Assembly: GCA_029268305.1 (NCBI GenBank)
Contig: JAJUGE010000002.1
Coordinates: 62,001 to 126,000 of the forward strand
DNA from: Alphaproteobacteria bacterium
Lineage (GTDB): Bacteria; Pseudomonadota; Alphaproteobacteria; JAJUGE01
Length of the DNA: 64,000 nt
Direction of reading: 5' to 3'
Below are positions 8,843-18,405 of the stretch, piece by piece. A program made the position numbers and the translations under genes. Within the stretch, counting starts at the first letter, position 1, and the number at the start of each line of letters is the position of its first letter. The notes under the pieces were generated by a model, which was not told the DNA's origin, ran no database searches, and worked only from the letters and a program-made list of their open reading frames with translations.

Positions 8843-8897
8843 CCGTAGGTTCCGGCGCGACGCTGGGCCCCGTCAGGGGCCAGGTACCCAGCTCGTA

Positions 8898-9767
8898 TCA
8901 GGGGCCGGCGCAGAGCTCTTCGGTCGTGTGGTCGAAGGATTTCTCGATGTCCTCCGGCGTGAAGCCGTAGCTCTCCAGGATCGAGCGCCACTCGTCCGTC
9001 TTCTTGAACGCGGCCAGCTCGATGTTGAACGCGTCGCGGAGCTCGGTGGAATCAGCGTTGAAATTGAAGCCACCCCAGCTCCGAACCTCCGTCCCATCGA
9101 TCACCGGATCCTGGAAGTCGGCCGCCAGCTCCACATTGTCGCTCTTCGACGCGAGCTCGCTTGCCGTGAGGCCAGTGGCGGCGTAGGCGTCCGCACGACC
9201 GTTGGCCACAGTGGAGATCGCGTCCGCATTCGATGCGATTGTGACGATGTTCTGCTGTGGCACGCCGAGGGCCTGGAGCATTTGCAGCTGGTCGGCGCCA
9301 GCCATCACCGCGACCTTCCCATCCCCCTCGGCGAAGTCTGAATAGGCATGGAGATCCTTCGGGTTGCCCGCTGCTACGAGCAAGCCCTCACCATAGGAGG
9401 TATTCGGCTCGGAGTAGATCACCTGTTCGCAGCGCTCCGGACGGATCGCCATCTCCGAAGCGGTCATGTCGAAACGGTTTGCCTGAAGGCCAGGGATGAG
9501 CGAGCTGAAATTCGTCACGACCCAGTCGATGTTGGCGGGGTCGAGGCCGAGGCGCTCGATCACGGCTTTCGCTACGTCGGGGCCGACGCCTTTCGTCTCG
9601 CCGGTCGGATCGACGAACCCGTAGGGGATCTCGTTGGCGACGGCAATGCGGATCTGGCCGCGCTCCTTGATCTCATCGAGCGTGACCGCTTGGGCAGCCG
9701 AGACTGTCAGCGCCAGCGCAGCCGTAGCAAGGGCGAGGCGATGCAAATAGTTCGAAGCTGCTTTCAT
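8898..9767 (-). CDS. ehuB: Ectoine/hydroxyectoine-type ABC importer, periplasmic binding protein EhuB
   Basis: A 289-aa exported binding protein of the SBP_bac_3 fold. The Sec signal peptide is MKAASNYLHRLALATAALAL ending near SAAQA. The mature part has IRIAVANEIPYGFVDPTGE, SSLIPGLQANRFDMTASEM, IRPERCEQVIYSEP and the C-terminal LRDAFNIELAAFKK and YGF, a pattern I recognise from EhuB. The ATG has a GGGAG upstream. Although the frame stays open about 138 codons further, the signal peptide fixes the start. First gene of ehuBCDA. No eutABCDE ectoine-degradation genes are in the window, so the solute may be used only as an osmoprotectant or be a related compound. Confidence 0.83.
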   Translation of the reverse strand: MKAASNYLHRLALATAALALTVSAAQAVTLDEIKERGQIRIAVANEIPYGFVDPTGETKGVGPDVAKAVIERLGLDPANIDWVVTNFSSLIPGLQANRFDMTASEMAIRPERCEQVIYSEPNTSYGEGLLVAAGNPKDLHAYSDFAEGDGKVAVMAGADQLQMLQALGVPQQNIVTIASNADAISTVANGRADAYAATGLTASELASKSDNVELAADFQDPVIDGTEVRSWGGFNFNADSTELRDAFNIELAAFKKTDEWRSILESYGFTPEDIEKSFDHTTEELCAGP

Positions 9768-10257
9768 CGGCTCATCTCCCGAATCTGTGAGACTTTCGCG
9801 CCTGGTCGGCAGGTGCCCAGGCGAAGCCGCGGACGAGCGGCACGGGATGCCCTCGGTGAGGGCCTCGGCAACACCCTTTCGAAGTGCCGCCTCGATGTCC
9901 AGAAGAATCTCACTCGTACTGCAGCAGGTGTGCCCCCAAGAGGCGGTTGCCCCTTCTTTGACGCTCTCTCTAACCCTTGGAGGAAGGACCAAGTCAAAAC
10001 GAACCGATCGCGTGAGGTGGTCATCACCTGCGAATACTGTGGAAGGACTTAAGGGGGAGCCCGGCGGTGCGTGGCACAAGACGCGAGGTTTCGAAGATGC
10101 TGGTTTGGGATTATGCGGCATCTGCATCGCTCGATGCCGAAGTAACGCTCGATGTATGAGATCGATGCGAGCCGAAACCACCCCTCAGGTAGGCTGACCG
10201 GGTACGGCGGGGGAAGCCTCGGTATCGCTGCACCGGAGCTTCCGCCCGATCCTGAGG
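9768..10257. other. 490-bp region without a supported gene; ehu promoter region
   Basis: This gap separates the ehuB start from the stop of the LLM gene at 10258, both on the minus strand. Frames open through it on both strands, but their products are Arg/Pro/Ser-rich and unlike known proteins, so I call none. The ehu promoter should lie in the part nearest 9767; no clear -35/-10 pair was recognised. The part nearest 10257 holds the nested inverted repeat listed separately. Confidence 0.6.
10183..10257. terminator. Nested inverted repeat after an LLM gene, possible terminator
   Basis: CCTCAGG (10183-10189) pairs with CCTGAGG (10251-10257). Inside it a bulged stem spans 10206-10246, pairing GGCG, GAAG, CTC and GGT with ACC, GAG, CTTC and CGCC. 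It begins directly after the stop codon of the minus-strand LLM gene. No T-run follows, so it may be a terminator or an mRNA 3'-end stabiliser. Confidence 0.4.
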
Positions 10258-11295
10258 TCAGTTCAGACGCGCCGCTTGCGCCATAACCTCGACCGCCTCG
10301 TCCTGCTTGGTCCGCACGGTCAACGATGTCGCTCCGGAGTCCTCCCAGGCGCGGTAGCGCTCCTTGATGCGGGCCGGCGGTCCGACCAGCGACTTCAGGT
10401 CCACCCATTCGTCCGGTATGGCCGCAGCCGCCTCGTCCTTGTGCCCGGCAAGGTACAGTTCCTGAACGCGTTCGGCCGCGTCCTTGAAGCCGCGTCGGAT
10501 GAACATGTCCTTGTGGAAGTTCTTGTCCTTATGGCCCATACCGCCGATGTAGAGGGCCTCTCGGGGCTTGAGCTTGTCGAGCGCCGCCTTCACGTCGTCG
10601 TTGACCTCGACGTGCACGGAAGCCTGGATCTCGAAGTTCTTGAGGGACTTGCCGTTCCCGGCGCGTCGGAAGCCTTCTTCGAGCCAGGGGAGATACTCGT
10701 GCAGGCTGCCCGGCACGAAGCCGAGCGGCAGCCATCCGTCGGCGATCTCTCCGGTCAGGCGCACGGTGGATTCGTTGCCGGTGCCCAGATAGATCGGGAT
10801 GTTCGGATTCATGTGGAGGATCGATTTGAGGGGCTTGCCGACTCCCAGAGCGCCTTCGCCGGTGTACGGCAGCGAAATCTCTCGCCCCTCGTGCGTCACC
10901 GGCTCTTCGCGCTGGAAGATTTTCCGCATGATCGACACGTAGTCCTTGATCCGATAGTAGGGCCGGCCCCATGGCTCGCCATACCAGCCTTCGACGATCT
11001 GCGGGCCCGAAACGCCGATGCCGACGATGAAGCGGTTGCCGCCGGCCATGGCATCCACTGTGGCTGCGCACATCGCGGCGTTCGCCGGCGTGCGCGCGGC
11101 GAGCTGCATGATCGCGGTTCCGAGCTTGATGCGGCTGGTCTTGGCTGCGAGGAAGGCAAGGGGAGTGACGGCGTCGGAGCCATAGGCTTCGGCGGTCCAG
11201 ACGGAGTCGTAGCCGAGAGCCTCGGCGCGTTGCACGCGCTCCACCGGCAGCTCCATGTATGCGCCGGAATAGCCGATCGAAAGGGCGAGCTTCAT
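10258..11295 (-). CDS. LLM-class oxidoreductase, F420-dependent-like (second of three)
   Basis: A 345-aa luciferase-like TIM-barrel enzyme. MKLALSIGYSGAYMELPVER opens the barrel; SVWTAEAYGSDAVTPLAFLA, IKLGTAIMQLAARTPANAAM and RFIVGIGVSGPQIVEGWYG are hallmarks of the family usually annotated as F420-dependent. These enzymes oxidise or oxygenate small organic substrates with a reduced flavin or deazaflavin. AAGGAA lies upstream of the ATG, and the gap to the preceding reductase gene is only 28 nt, so the two are cotranscribed. Use of F420 in this organism is unproven. A nested inverted repeat follows the stop. Confidence 0.88.
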   Translation of the reverse strand: MKLALSIGYSGAYMELPVERVQRAEALGYDSVWTAEAYGSDAVTPLAFLAAKTSRIKLGTAIMQLAARTPANAAMCAATVDAMAGGNRFIVGIGVSGPQIVEGWYGEPWGRPYYRIKDYVSIMRKIFQREEPVTHEGREISLPYTGEGALGVGKPLKSILHMNPNIPIYLGTGNESTVRLTGEIADGWLPLGFVPGSLHEYLPWLEEGFRRAGNGKSLKNFEIQASVHVEVNDDVKAALDKLKPREALYIGGMGHKDKNFHKDMFIRRGFKDAAERVQELYLAGHKDEAAAAIPDEWVDLKSLVGPPARIKERYRAWEDSGATSLTVRTKQDEAVEVMAQAARLN

Positions 11296-11323
11296 CAGAG
11301 CGTTCCTTGTTTTTCTTGATGGA

Positions 11324-12385
11324 TCAGATGTTGGACAGGCGAGCGATGTGATCGGGACTCGGCTCCAGCTCTCCCCGCTCCACGCGTCGGACGAGGTCGA
11401 CCATGGCGGCGTTCGCGGGGGCGGGAATCCCGACCTCCTCACCCTTTTCCACGACGAGGCCATTGAGGAACTCGATCTCGGTGCGGCGGCCCTTGATCAT
11501 GTCCTGTCCCATGGAGGGGCGCTGATCGTCGCTCTTGCCCTTGGAGGCGGTGATCATCAGGTCCTCGCATTTCGCGAGGGCGTCCGCGTCCCCCTGTCCG
11601 GCCTGCTCGAGGATGTCGGGCGGGATGTTGCCGATGTTCTCCAGCTCGTAGCCGAGAGCCTTGCCGATCCGCACCGCCTCGCTGCCGAGGCGGATGGCGA
11701 AGCGTCGGGTAAGCTCCATTCGGTCGTTTGCATTGCCGCCCTGGCCTGTCGCCGCCGAGAGGCCGTTACGCATGGAGTTGACGACTAGCTTCGACCAGCG
11801 CTCACCCCAGAGGTTCGTGGTGATCTTGCAGGTGTCGATGCGCGAGATCATCGCGTCGAGCATCTTCACGCGCTCGGTGATGCGGCCGTGCACCTCCCCG
11901 ACGCGGAAGACGATGTGGCCGGGGGAGCCGAGCGGGACCGTACGACGGATCTCGCCGGGGCCAGTCAGCTCGACCGAGATCTTGGAGGCTATGCACCCGA
12001 CGGTCTTGCCCCAGCCGACCACAGAAGCGATGCGCTCCTCGTTGATGCCGTTCTGGAGCGAGACCACGAAGCCACCTGGCGCCAGATACTGCTTGATCAT
12101 CATCGTCGCCCATTCCGTGTCGTAGGACTTCATCGACACGAAGGCGATATCCACCGGGGCCTGTTTAGAGAGCGACTGCAATTCGGTGATGTGCAGCGCC
12201 GGCACCTTCACGACGCAATGCTCTTCAGGTGTATAGCCCTTCAGATCAAACCCTACGGTCCGAATGCGCTCCACATTCTCCGGCCACGGGTCGACGAAGG
12301 TGACGTCTTCCCCGGTGCGAGCCAGATGGCCGCCGACATAGCCGCCGACCGCGCCGGCGCCCACCACGACGATGCGCTTGCCCAT
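11324..12385 (-). CDS. Ketopantoate reductase-family (PanE/ApbA-like) NAD(P)-dependent oxidoreductase
   Basis: A 353-aa protein with the Rossmann motif GAGAVGGYVGGHLARTG and an NADP-type start, an ApbA middle region (VSLQNGINEERIASVVG) and a C-terminal helical domain (GQDMIKGRRTEIEFLNGLV) that match 2-dehydropantoate 2-reductases. True PanE enzymes are usually about 300 aa; this longer form is common among paralogues acting on other 2-oxo acids. GGAGG precedes the ATG. It sits between two LLM genes, 28 nt upstream of the one at 10258, which suggests a role in a catabolic route more than in pantothenate synthesis. Confidence 0.85.
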   Translation of the reverse strand: MGKRIVVVGAGAVGGYVGGHLARTGEDVTFVDPWPENVERIRTVGFDLKGYTPEEHCVVKVPALHITELQSLSKQAPVDIAFVSMKSYDTEWATMMIKQYLAPGGFVVSLQNGINEERIASVVGWGKTVGCIASKISVELTGPGEIRRTVPLGSPGHIVFRVGEVHGRITERVKMLDAMISRIDTCKITTNLWGERWSKLVVNSMRNGLSAATGQGGNANDRMELTRRFAIRLGSEAVRIGKALGYELENIGNIPPDILEQAGQGDADALAKCEDLMITASKGKSDDQRPSMGQDMIKGRRTEIEFLNGLVVEKGEEVGIPAPANAAMVDLVRRVERGELEPSPDHIARLSNI

Positions 12386-12518
12386 CAATTCCTCCGCTTG
12401 CTTGGCGTTGCTGGCTGCGATCTTCGCTGATTCGTGCGGCTGAAACCACCAGCCTCGTCGGGAACAACCCCAGAAACCCGCCGATGGTCCCAAATGGCTC
12501 AAGCAGCACTCAAGCGGT

Positions 12519-12560
12519 GAGGGGCGATCGCCCGCACCTGCGGGTCGACGCGCACCCCTC
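12519..12560. terminator. Inverted repeat after an LLM gene, weak terminator candidate
   Basis: An outer pair GAGGGG (12519-12524) and CCCCTC (12555-12560) encloses a 5-bp hairpin CCCGC-ACCT-GCGGG (12531-12544). It lies about 10 nt past the stop of the minus-strand LLM gene at 12570. No T-run follows. Confidence 0.33.
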
Positions 12561-12569
12561 CCGGTAGAG

Positions 12570-13418
12570 CTAGGAAACCTGCCCCATCAGTCCGACGAAC
12601 CGGTCGAGTATCGGGAAAACCTCGTCTGCCTTCGCCGGCTGAACGTTGAAGACGACGCGGTCGACGCCGGCATCGCGATAGCGCTTGAGCTGGTCAGCAT
12701 CTTCGTCGCCACCGAAGACCGTGACCGGCAGCTCCTCGCGGGACCGATCAGACGCGTCGACCATCTCCCAGAACTTGGGCAGCACATCGAGTACGCCGTA
12801 GGTGGGCCGCCGGCCGTGCGGCACCCAACCGTTGCCGTAGCGGATCGCGCGTCTGGCACCCCAGGGGAACTCGCCGCCGACGAGAACGGGCGGATGCGGC
12901 TTCTGCACGGGCTTCGGCCACGTCATCATCGGGTTGAAGTCGACGAACTCGCCATGGTACTCCGGCTTTGATTTGGTCCAGATCGCCTTCATGGCTTCCA
13001 CCCGCTCGCGCATCAGCTTGTGCCTGCGCGAGAAATCGGTGCCATGGTTTTCCATCTCGTCGGCGTTCCAGCCGGCGCCGATGCCGAAAAGAAACCGGCC
13101 ATTCGACAGGAGGTCGAGCGTCGCCACTTCCTTGGCCGTCTGGATCGGGTCGCGCTGCACGACAAGACAAATCCCCGTCGCGAGCTTCAGGTTTTTCGTC
13201 ACCGAAGCTGCCGAAGCCAGGCCGACGAACGGGTCGATCACATCGTAGTACTTCTTCGGGAGCTCACCGCCTTGGGGCCAGGGTGATTTCCGCGAAAGCG
13301 GAATGTGCGAATGCTCCGGGAACCACATCGATTCAAATCCGCGCTCTTCGAGCGCGATGCCGAGCTGGGCTGGCGTCGTCGAGTAGTCGGTGCAGAACAT
13401 GGCAACGCCGAACTTCAT
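12570..13418 (-). CDS. LLM-class oxidoreductase, F420-dependent-like (third of three)
   Basis: A 282-aa luciferase-like enzyme. MKFGVAMFCTDYSTTPAQLG, FESMWFPEHSHIPLSR, ATGICLVVQRDPIQTAKEVA and GRFLFGIGAGWNADEMENHG are diagnostic of the subgroup annotated as F420-dependent with a conserved HSHIP-type segment. GGAGGAAC sits upstream of the chosen ATG at 13418; an ATG 24 nt earlier has the site behind it and is therefore unlikely. The gene is 184 bp upstream of the ketopantoate-reductase-like gene, on the same strand. Substrate unknown. Confidence 0.88.
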   Translation of the reverse strand: MKFGVAMFCTDYSTTPAQLGIALEERGFESMWFPEHSHIPLSRKSPWPQGGELPKKYYDVIDPFVGLASAASVTKNLKLATGICLVVQRDPIQTAKEVATLDLLSNGRFLFGIGAGWNADEMENHGTDFSRRHKLMRERVEAMKAIWTKSKPEYHGEFVDFNPMMTWPKPVQKPHPPVLVGGEFPWGARRAIRYGNGWVPHGRRPTYGVLDVLPKFWEMVDASDRSREELPVTVFGGDEDADQLKRYRDAGVDRVVFNVQPAKADEVFPILDRFVGLMGQVS

Positions 13419-13545
13419 GGCCGTTCCTCCAGGCGCGTGCATTCCAGATCATTGCGCAGCATCGGCGAGAAGGTTGGCCGTGTCACCAATATCGAGATGC
13501 ACGACCGTTCAAGGCTCTGGTCGTGGCCGCAGGCACGTTCCGGCG

Positions 13546-13575
13546 GCGGTGCGGAGCCGGTCGGCCCCGCACCGC
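13546..13575 (-). terminator. Strong hairpin at the end of the liv-type operon
   Basis: GCGGTGCGG and CCGCACCGC form a perfect 9-bp stem, extended inside by a further 3 bp after one mismatch, with a 4-nt loop. It begins 8 nt after the stop of the binding-protein gene, the last gene of the operon. It has no U-run, but position and stability fit transcript termination or 3'-end protection. Confidence 0.5.
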
Positions 13576-13582
13576 TCCATTC

Positions 13583-14818
13583 TCAGCTCTCCGGCCAGAC
13601 CGGCTCGGCCAGGGCGTATTCCGGCGGATAGACGGTCACCGGCTCTCCGTTCTGCCACTGCACGATCAGGATCGGCGCTTCCGCCCGTCGCCCGTTCTCG
13701 AGGAACCGCACGTCACCCGGGAAGGCCGCCCCTGGCCCTTCCGTCAGTTCCATGCGCCGAATTTCCTCGGCGACCTTCTCGCGGTCGGCAACCCCCGCAC
13801 GCTCCAACGCCTCCTTGAGGACCCAGACGTCGCCGTAGGCGGTGATGCTGTCCTGGGTGATCCAGGGCTCTCCCGTGCGCTGCTCGAAGCGCTCGATCAT
13901 TTCTTCCTGTCCCTTGATCCCCCAGGCCGGGACGATGAACAACAGGCCTTCGAGCAGTTCCTTACCCACTGTGTCGAGCAACTCCGGCGCGCCGATGTGG
14001 GCACCGTTGGCGACCACCGGCACGCGGATGCGGAACTCATGCAGTTTCTCCAGCAGCAGCTTGTCGTCCGGAATCGCCGTCGGCAGGAGCATCACGATAT
14101 CCGGCCGTGCCGAACGCACGCGCTGGACGAGCGGGGTGGCGTCCGACAGCGGCGGTGTGAACATCTCGTCCACCACCAGCTCCAGCCCGAGCTCTTCGAT
14201 CAGGCCCTCGCGCATCGGCTTGGCGAAGCTGACCGGCGCGGCTGTGTTGTCCATGATCAGGGCCACGGTCTCCGGCCGTTTGCCGGTCGTGGTTTCCGCC
14301 AACTCCACGATCGTGGGAAGCGCCGCCCGTGCCTGCGCCCCGCCCGTGGCCGAGGTCTGGAAGACATAGCGGAAGCCGCGCTCGGTGATGGCATCCGAAT
14401 AGGAGAGAGTCATCCAAGGCAGCCCTTCTCGCTCGGTCACTTCGGTGACCGCGAGGGTGAAGGAGCTCAACCAGGCGCCGGTGCCACCGATCAGATCGGG
14501 CTCTTGGGCGAGCACGCGCTGTGCCGCGTTCTTGGCCTTCTCGGCGGTGTCGCCGGCATCCGCCACCACGAGGCGCAACTTCGCACCACCGAGCGCCTTG
14601 ATACCGCCCTGCTCGTTGATCTCGTCGATCGCCATCTCGGCTCCGAGCCGCATCAGCTCGCCCTGGCGCGCCCAGGGTCCCGAGATCGGCGCGATCATCG
14701 CGATCTTCACCTCGTCCTGCGCATGAGCGCCGCTCCACACGCCGCCGAGCTGCATCACCAGCGTTGCGGCCGCGAAACCGGCAAGCAGCCTGCCGACGTG
14801 TCGTCCAATCGATGGCAT
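13583..14818 (-). CDS. Branched-chain amino acid-type ABC importer, periplasmic binding protein
   Basis: A 411-aa exported ligand-binding protein (Peripla_BP_6 type). A signal peptide runs through AGFAAATLVMQLGGVWSGAHA. The mature domain has VKIAMIAPISGPWARQGELM, EMAIDEINEQGGI, LIGGTGAWLSSF and QTSATGGAQARAALP, as in LivJ-like proteins. GGAGGGAG precedes the ATG. It is the last gene of the operon livH-livMG-livF-SBP, 20 nt after livF. The family binds amino acids but also amides, urea and aromatic acids; the nearby amidase makes an amide-like ligand a reasonable guess, not a conclusion. Confidence 0.88.
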   Translation of the reverse strand: MPSIGRHVGRLLAGFAAATLVMQLGGVWSGAHAQDEVKIAMIAPISGPWARQGELMRLGAEMAIDEINEQGGIKALGGAKLRLVVADAGDTAEKAKNAAQRVLAQEPDLIGGTGAWLSSFTLAVTEVTEREGLPWMTLSYSDAITERGFRYVFQTSATGGAQARAALPTIVELAETTTGKRPETVALIMDNTAAPVSFAKPMREGLIEELGLELVVDEMFTPPLSDATPLVQRVRSARPDIVMLLPTAIPDDKLLLEKLHEFRIRVPVVANGAHIGAPELLDTVGKELLEGLLFIVPAWGIKGQEEMIERFEQRTGEPWITQDSITAYGDVWVLKEALERAGVADREKVAEEIRRMELTEGPGAAFPGDVRFLENGRRAEAPILIVQWQNGEPVTVYPPEYALAEPVWPES

Positions 14819-14838
14819 CTCGCTCCCTCCTTTTATTG

Positions 14839-15523
<685 letters not shown>

Positions 15524-15546
<23 letters not shown>

Positions 15547-17305
15547 GTTCCATCCACTTCCGGCCGAGATAGGCCTCGATGACCTTCGGATCGCGGACGA
15601 CTTCCGCCGGCGGCCCCGCCGCCACGAGCCGTCCGTGGTCGAGGACACTGAACGTATCGGCGAGCCGCACCATGGCGTGCATGGTGTGCTCGATGATCAG
15701 CACGGTGGTTCCCTCGCGGTTGACCCGCTGGATAACGGAGAGGATGTCTTCCAGCTCCTGACGGCCGAGCCCGGCCAGGGTTTCGTCCAGCAGCAGGAGC
15801 CGGGGAGCGGGGGCAAGTGCGCGCGCCAGCTCCATGAGGCGCAACTCTCTGGTCGTCAGTCCTGCCGCCGGCGAATGGATCGTTGCGGCGCTCAAGCCGA
15901 CGGTGTCCAGCGCCTGCAGCGCCTTCCGACGCGCTTCGCCGTCGTCCCTCGTGCCGGCGAACGCGCCGACGATCACGTTCTGGAGGACCGTCATCCGCGG
16001 GAACGGGCGCATGACTTGGAAGGTGCGGCCGACGCCGCGCTGGCACACGTCGTGCGGCTTCAGGCCGACGAGACTGGTGCCGTCGAACCGGATGGAGCCG
16101 CTGTCCGGCGCGAGATAGCCGTTGATCACGTTGAAGAGCGTCGTTTTGCCGGCGCCGTTGGGCCCGATGATGCCGTGGATCTCCCCCTCGCTCACGGTAA
16201 GGGTGACCCCGTCCACCGCCCTCAGGCCGCCGAACGAACGGGTGACGCCCTCCAGTTCGAGAAGGGCGCGGCCCGCAAGCGGTTGCCGTCGCGGAACCAC
16301 GGGGCTAGCGGGAGCGGGCTCCGCATCCGTTACGGGGATGTCGGCGATGCCCGCTCTTGCAAACCATCGGTCGCGCACGCGCCAGTAGATTCCCTCCGGC
16401 GCCAGGAGGATGACGAGGATGATGGCGATGCCGTACACCACTCCCTGAATTCCGGGCACGATGTGACCCAGCTCGCCGTGCAGGATCTCCGCCAGCGGCA
16501 CCAGGATCACGGCGCCGATCACCGGTCCCCACAGCACGCCGACGCCGCCGAAAAGGCAGACGATCAATGCCTGGGCAGAGACCAGCACACCGAAGAGCGT
16601 CGGCGGCGTGACGACGAGAAGGACGACCGCATACAACCCGCCGGCCGCGGCCGCGGTGCCGCCGCTCACCATGATAGCGCGCATCTTCCACCGGAGCGCG
16701 GGAATGCCCGCAGCCTCGGCGGCGGGCTCGTTCTGCTTGATCGCGAGCAGCGACATCCCGAAGCGGGTCCGCTCCATCGCGAGGGCGACCAGCATCGAGG
16801 CGACGAGCAGAATCAGGGCCAGGAAGATGTAGACGCGAACGTCGTCGAACTGCATGTAGGCGGCCGGCGTGTCGCGCATCATCGGCAGCGCGACTTCCTG
16901 GTAGCCGAGCCATTCGAAGACGTAGAGCATCGCGAGCGGGTACGCGAGCATCGACAGGGCGAAATAGTGGCCCCGCAGACGGAAGGTGGGGAGGCCGATG
17001 ACGATGCCCGCGAGGATGCCGACGGCGATGCCGAGAAGGATGCCGAACCAGGGCGAGATCCCGTAGTCGACGAAGGCGATCGTCACAGTGAAGCCGCCGA
17101 GCCCGAAGAACGCCGCCTGACCGAACGAGATCTGGCCACTGTAGCCGCTCAGCATGTTCCAGGACTGGCCCATGACCGCCCAGATCAGAACCAGCGCCAT
17201 CATCAGTTGGTAATAGCGGCTCTGGACCACGAACGTGAGGATCACGTAGACGGCAACGAACGCGGCGATTCCGATCAGATCAGTGCGGAGGCTGCGTCCC
17301 GTCAT
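15524..17305 (-). CDS. Fused LivM permease - LivG ATPase
   Basis: A single 593-aa chain. Residues about 1-310 are a LivM-type permease (MLSGYSGQISFGQAAFFGLG; several membrane helices up to LLAPEGIYWRVRDRW). A proline/alanine-rich linker covers about 320-345. Residues about 347-593 are a LivG-type ATPase with Walker A GPNGAGKTT at 381-389 and Walker B LLLLDETLAGL at 503. The signature motif expected as LSxGQ reads GLTTRELRLMELARAL at 482-497, so the LSGGQ-like loop is degenerate. Such LivMG fusions occur in alphaproteobacteria. The fusion fixes permease and ATPase in a 1:1 ratio. It starts 4 nt after livH. Confidence 0.9.
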
Positions 17306-17309
17306 AGGC

Positions 17310-18251
17310 TCACGTTCGCTCCCAGACCCGGCCGAACAGCCCCTGCGGGCGGAGGAAGATGATCAGCAGGAAGACGACGAAGATCGCCGTGTTCTGCAAC
17401 TGGTAGGGCAGGAAGAGCGTCGACATCTGCTGCACGACGCCGATGGTCATGCCACCCCAGAACGCCCCCATGATGCTGCCGAGGCCGCCGAGCACCACAC
17501 CGGCATACATGATGATCACGAACTCGAAGCCGATGTACGGCTGGAACGACTGCGACGCGGCGAGCAGCCCGCCCGCCACCGCCGTGATCCCGACGCCGAG
17601 GCCGAAGGCGAACCGGTGCGAGCGATCCACGTCGATACCCATGTAGGCGGCGGCGATCGGATTGTCCGCAGCCGCCCGCAACGCCTTGCCGAGCCGCGCC
17701 CGGGAGAGGAACAGATACAGGGCGAAGGCGAGCGAAACCGCGACGACGAAGCTTACGGTGCGCGCCTGATTGAGAAAGATTTCCCAAATGTCCCACGACT
17801 GACGCGAAAGCGGGGTCTGCACGCTCACGGGCAGGGAGCCGAAGAGAATAAGGCCGCCGTTCTGGAGGAGGAGCGCGATGCCGAGTGTCAGGATGATCTG
17901 CGCGTAGTGGCCTTCGGCCTCGGCCGTGACCACGCGGGCGCCGGTGACGCGCGCTACCAGGAAACGGTGCGCGAACCAGCCGAGAACGAAGACGATGGGG
18001 CCGGCGAGCAAAGCGGCGGCGATCGGTCCCGCGTATGGCCCCAGGAAAGCGAGTGCGCCGAGGCCGGTGAAGAGGAAGTAGGCGGCATACATACCGACCA
18101 TCATGAAATCGCCATGCGCAAAGTTGATCACGCGCATGACGCCGAAGATCAGCCCGAGCCCGACGCACATCAGTGCGTAGGTGCCGCCGACCATCAATCC
18201 GGCAGCGAGCGACTGGAAGAAGTCGATCAGGAAGTAGTCGAAGTCGGACAC
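17310..18251 (-). CDS. livH: Branched-chain-type ABC importer permease LivH
   Basis: A 313-aa membrane permease with about eight hydrophobic segments. GLMVGGTYALMCVGLGLIFG, VINFAHGDFMMVGMYAAYF, GKALRAAADNPIAAAYMGID and AGVVLGGLGSIMGAFWGG are the LivH hallmarks. The start is GTG with a strong GGAGGAAGG upstream. It is the first gene of a four-gene operon (livH, livMG, livF, binding protein). The 154-bp region upstream carries inverted repeats and presumably the promoter. Substrate class: amino acids, amides or similar. Confidence 0.9.
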   Translation of the reverse strand: MSDFDYFLIDFFQSLAAGLMVGGTYALMCVGLGLIFGVMRVINFAHGDFMMVGMYAAYFLFTGLGALAFLGPYAGPIAAALLAGPIVFVLGWFAHRFLVARVTGARVVTAEAEGHYAQIILTLGIALLLQNGGLILFGSLPVSVQTPLSRQSWDIWEIFLNQARTVSFVVAVSLAFALYLFLSRARLGKALRAAADNPIAAAYMGIDVDRSHRFAFGLGVGITAVAGGLLAASQSFQPYIGFEFVIIMYAGVVLGGLGSIMGAFWGGMTIGVVQQMSTLFLPYQLQNTAIFVVFLLIIFLRPQGLFGRVWERT

Positions 18252-18335
18252 GACCCTTCCTTCCTCCCCTCGGCTGGCGTCCGCTCATCTCTGGCGGTGC
18301 CGTTGTTCTTCACCAGACGATAGCATGCGTCCCGA

Positions 18336-18399
18336 CTGCCGCAATCATCGAATCGGCAGGTGGGGGTGCGGCAGGCCGAGGGATCGGGGGTGCCTCGCC
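18336..18399. other. Overlapping inverted repeats between the AbrB-like gene and livH
   Basis: CTGCCGC (18336-18342) pairs with GCGGCAG (18368-18374) over a 25-nt loop, and a second 7-bp bulged stem lies at 18374-18399, ending 7 nt after the stop of the AbrB-like gene. The interval must terminate one unit and promote livH, so the first pair could be an operator and the second a terminator. Neither has a T-run. Confidence 0.35.
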
Positions 18400-18405
18400 G
18401 GGAGC

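Noticed and set aside
9768-10181. Upstream extension of ehuB by 138 codons
   Set aside because: It would bury the signal peptide inside the protein. The segment ILLDIEAALRKGVAEAL looked helix-like but matches nothing I know.
15635-17362. A 575-codon plus-strand open frame antisense to livMG
   Set aside because: Its product is full of His, Arg, Asp and Glu without hydrophobic core pattern; the minus-strand LivMG protein is unambiguous.
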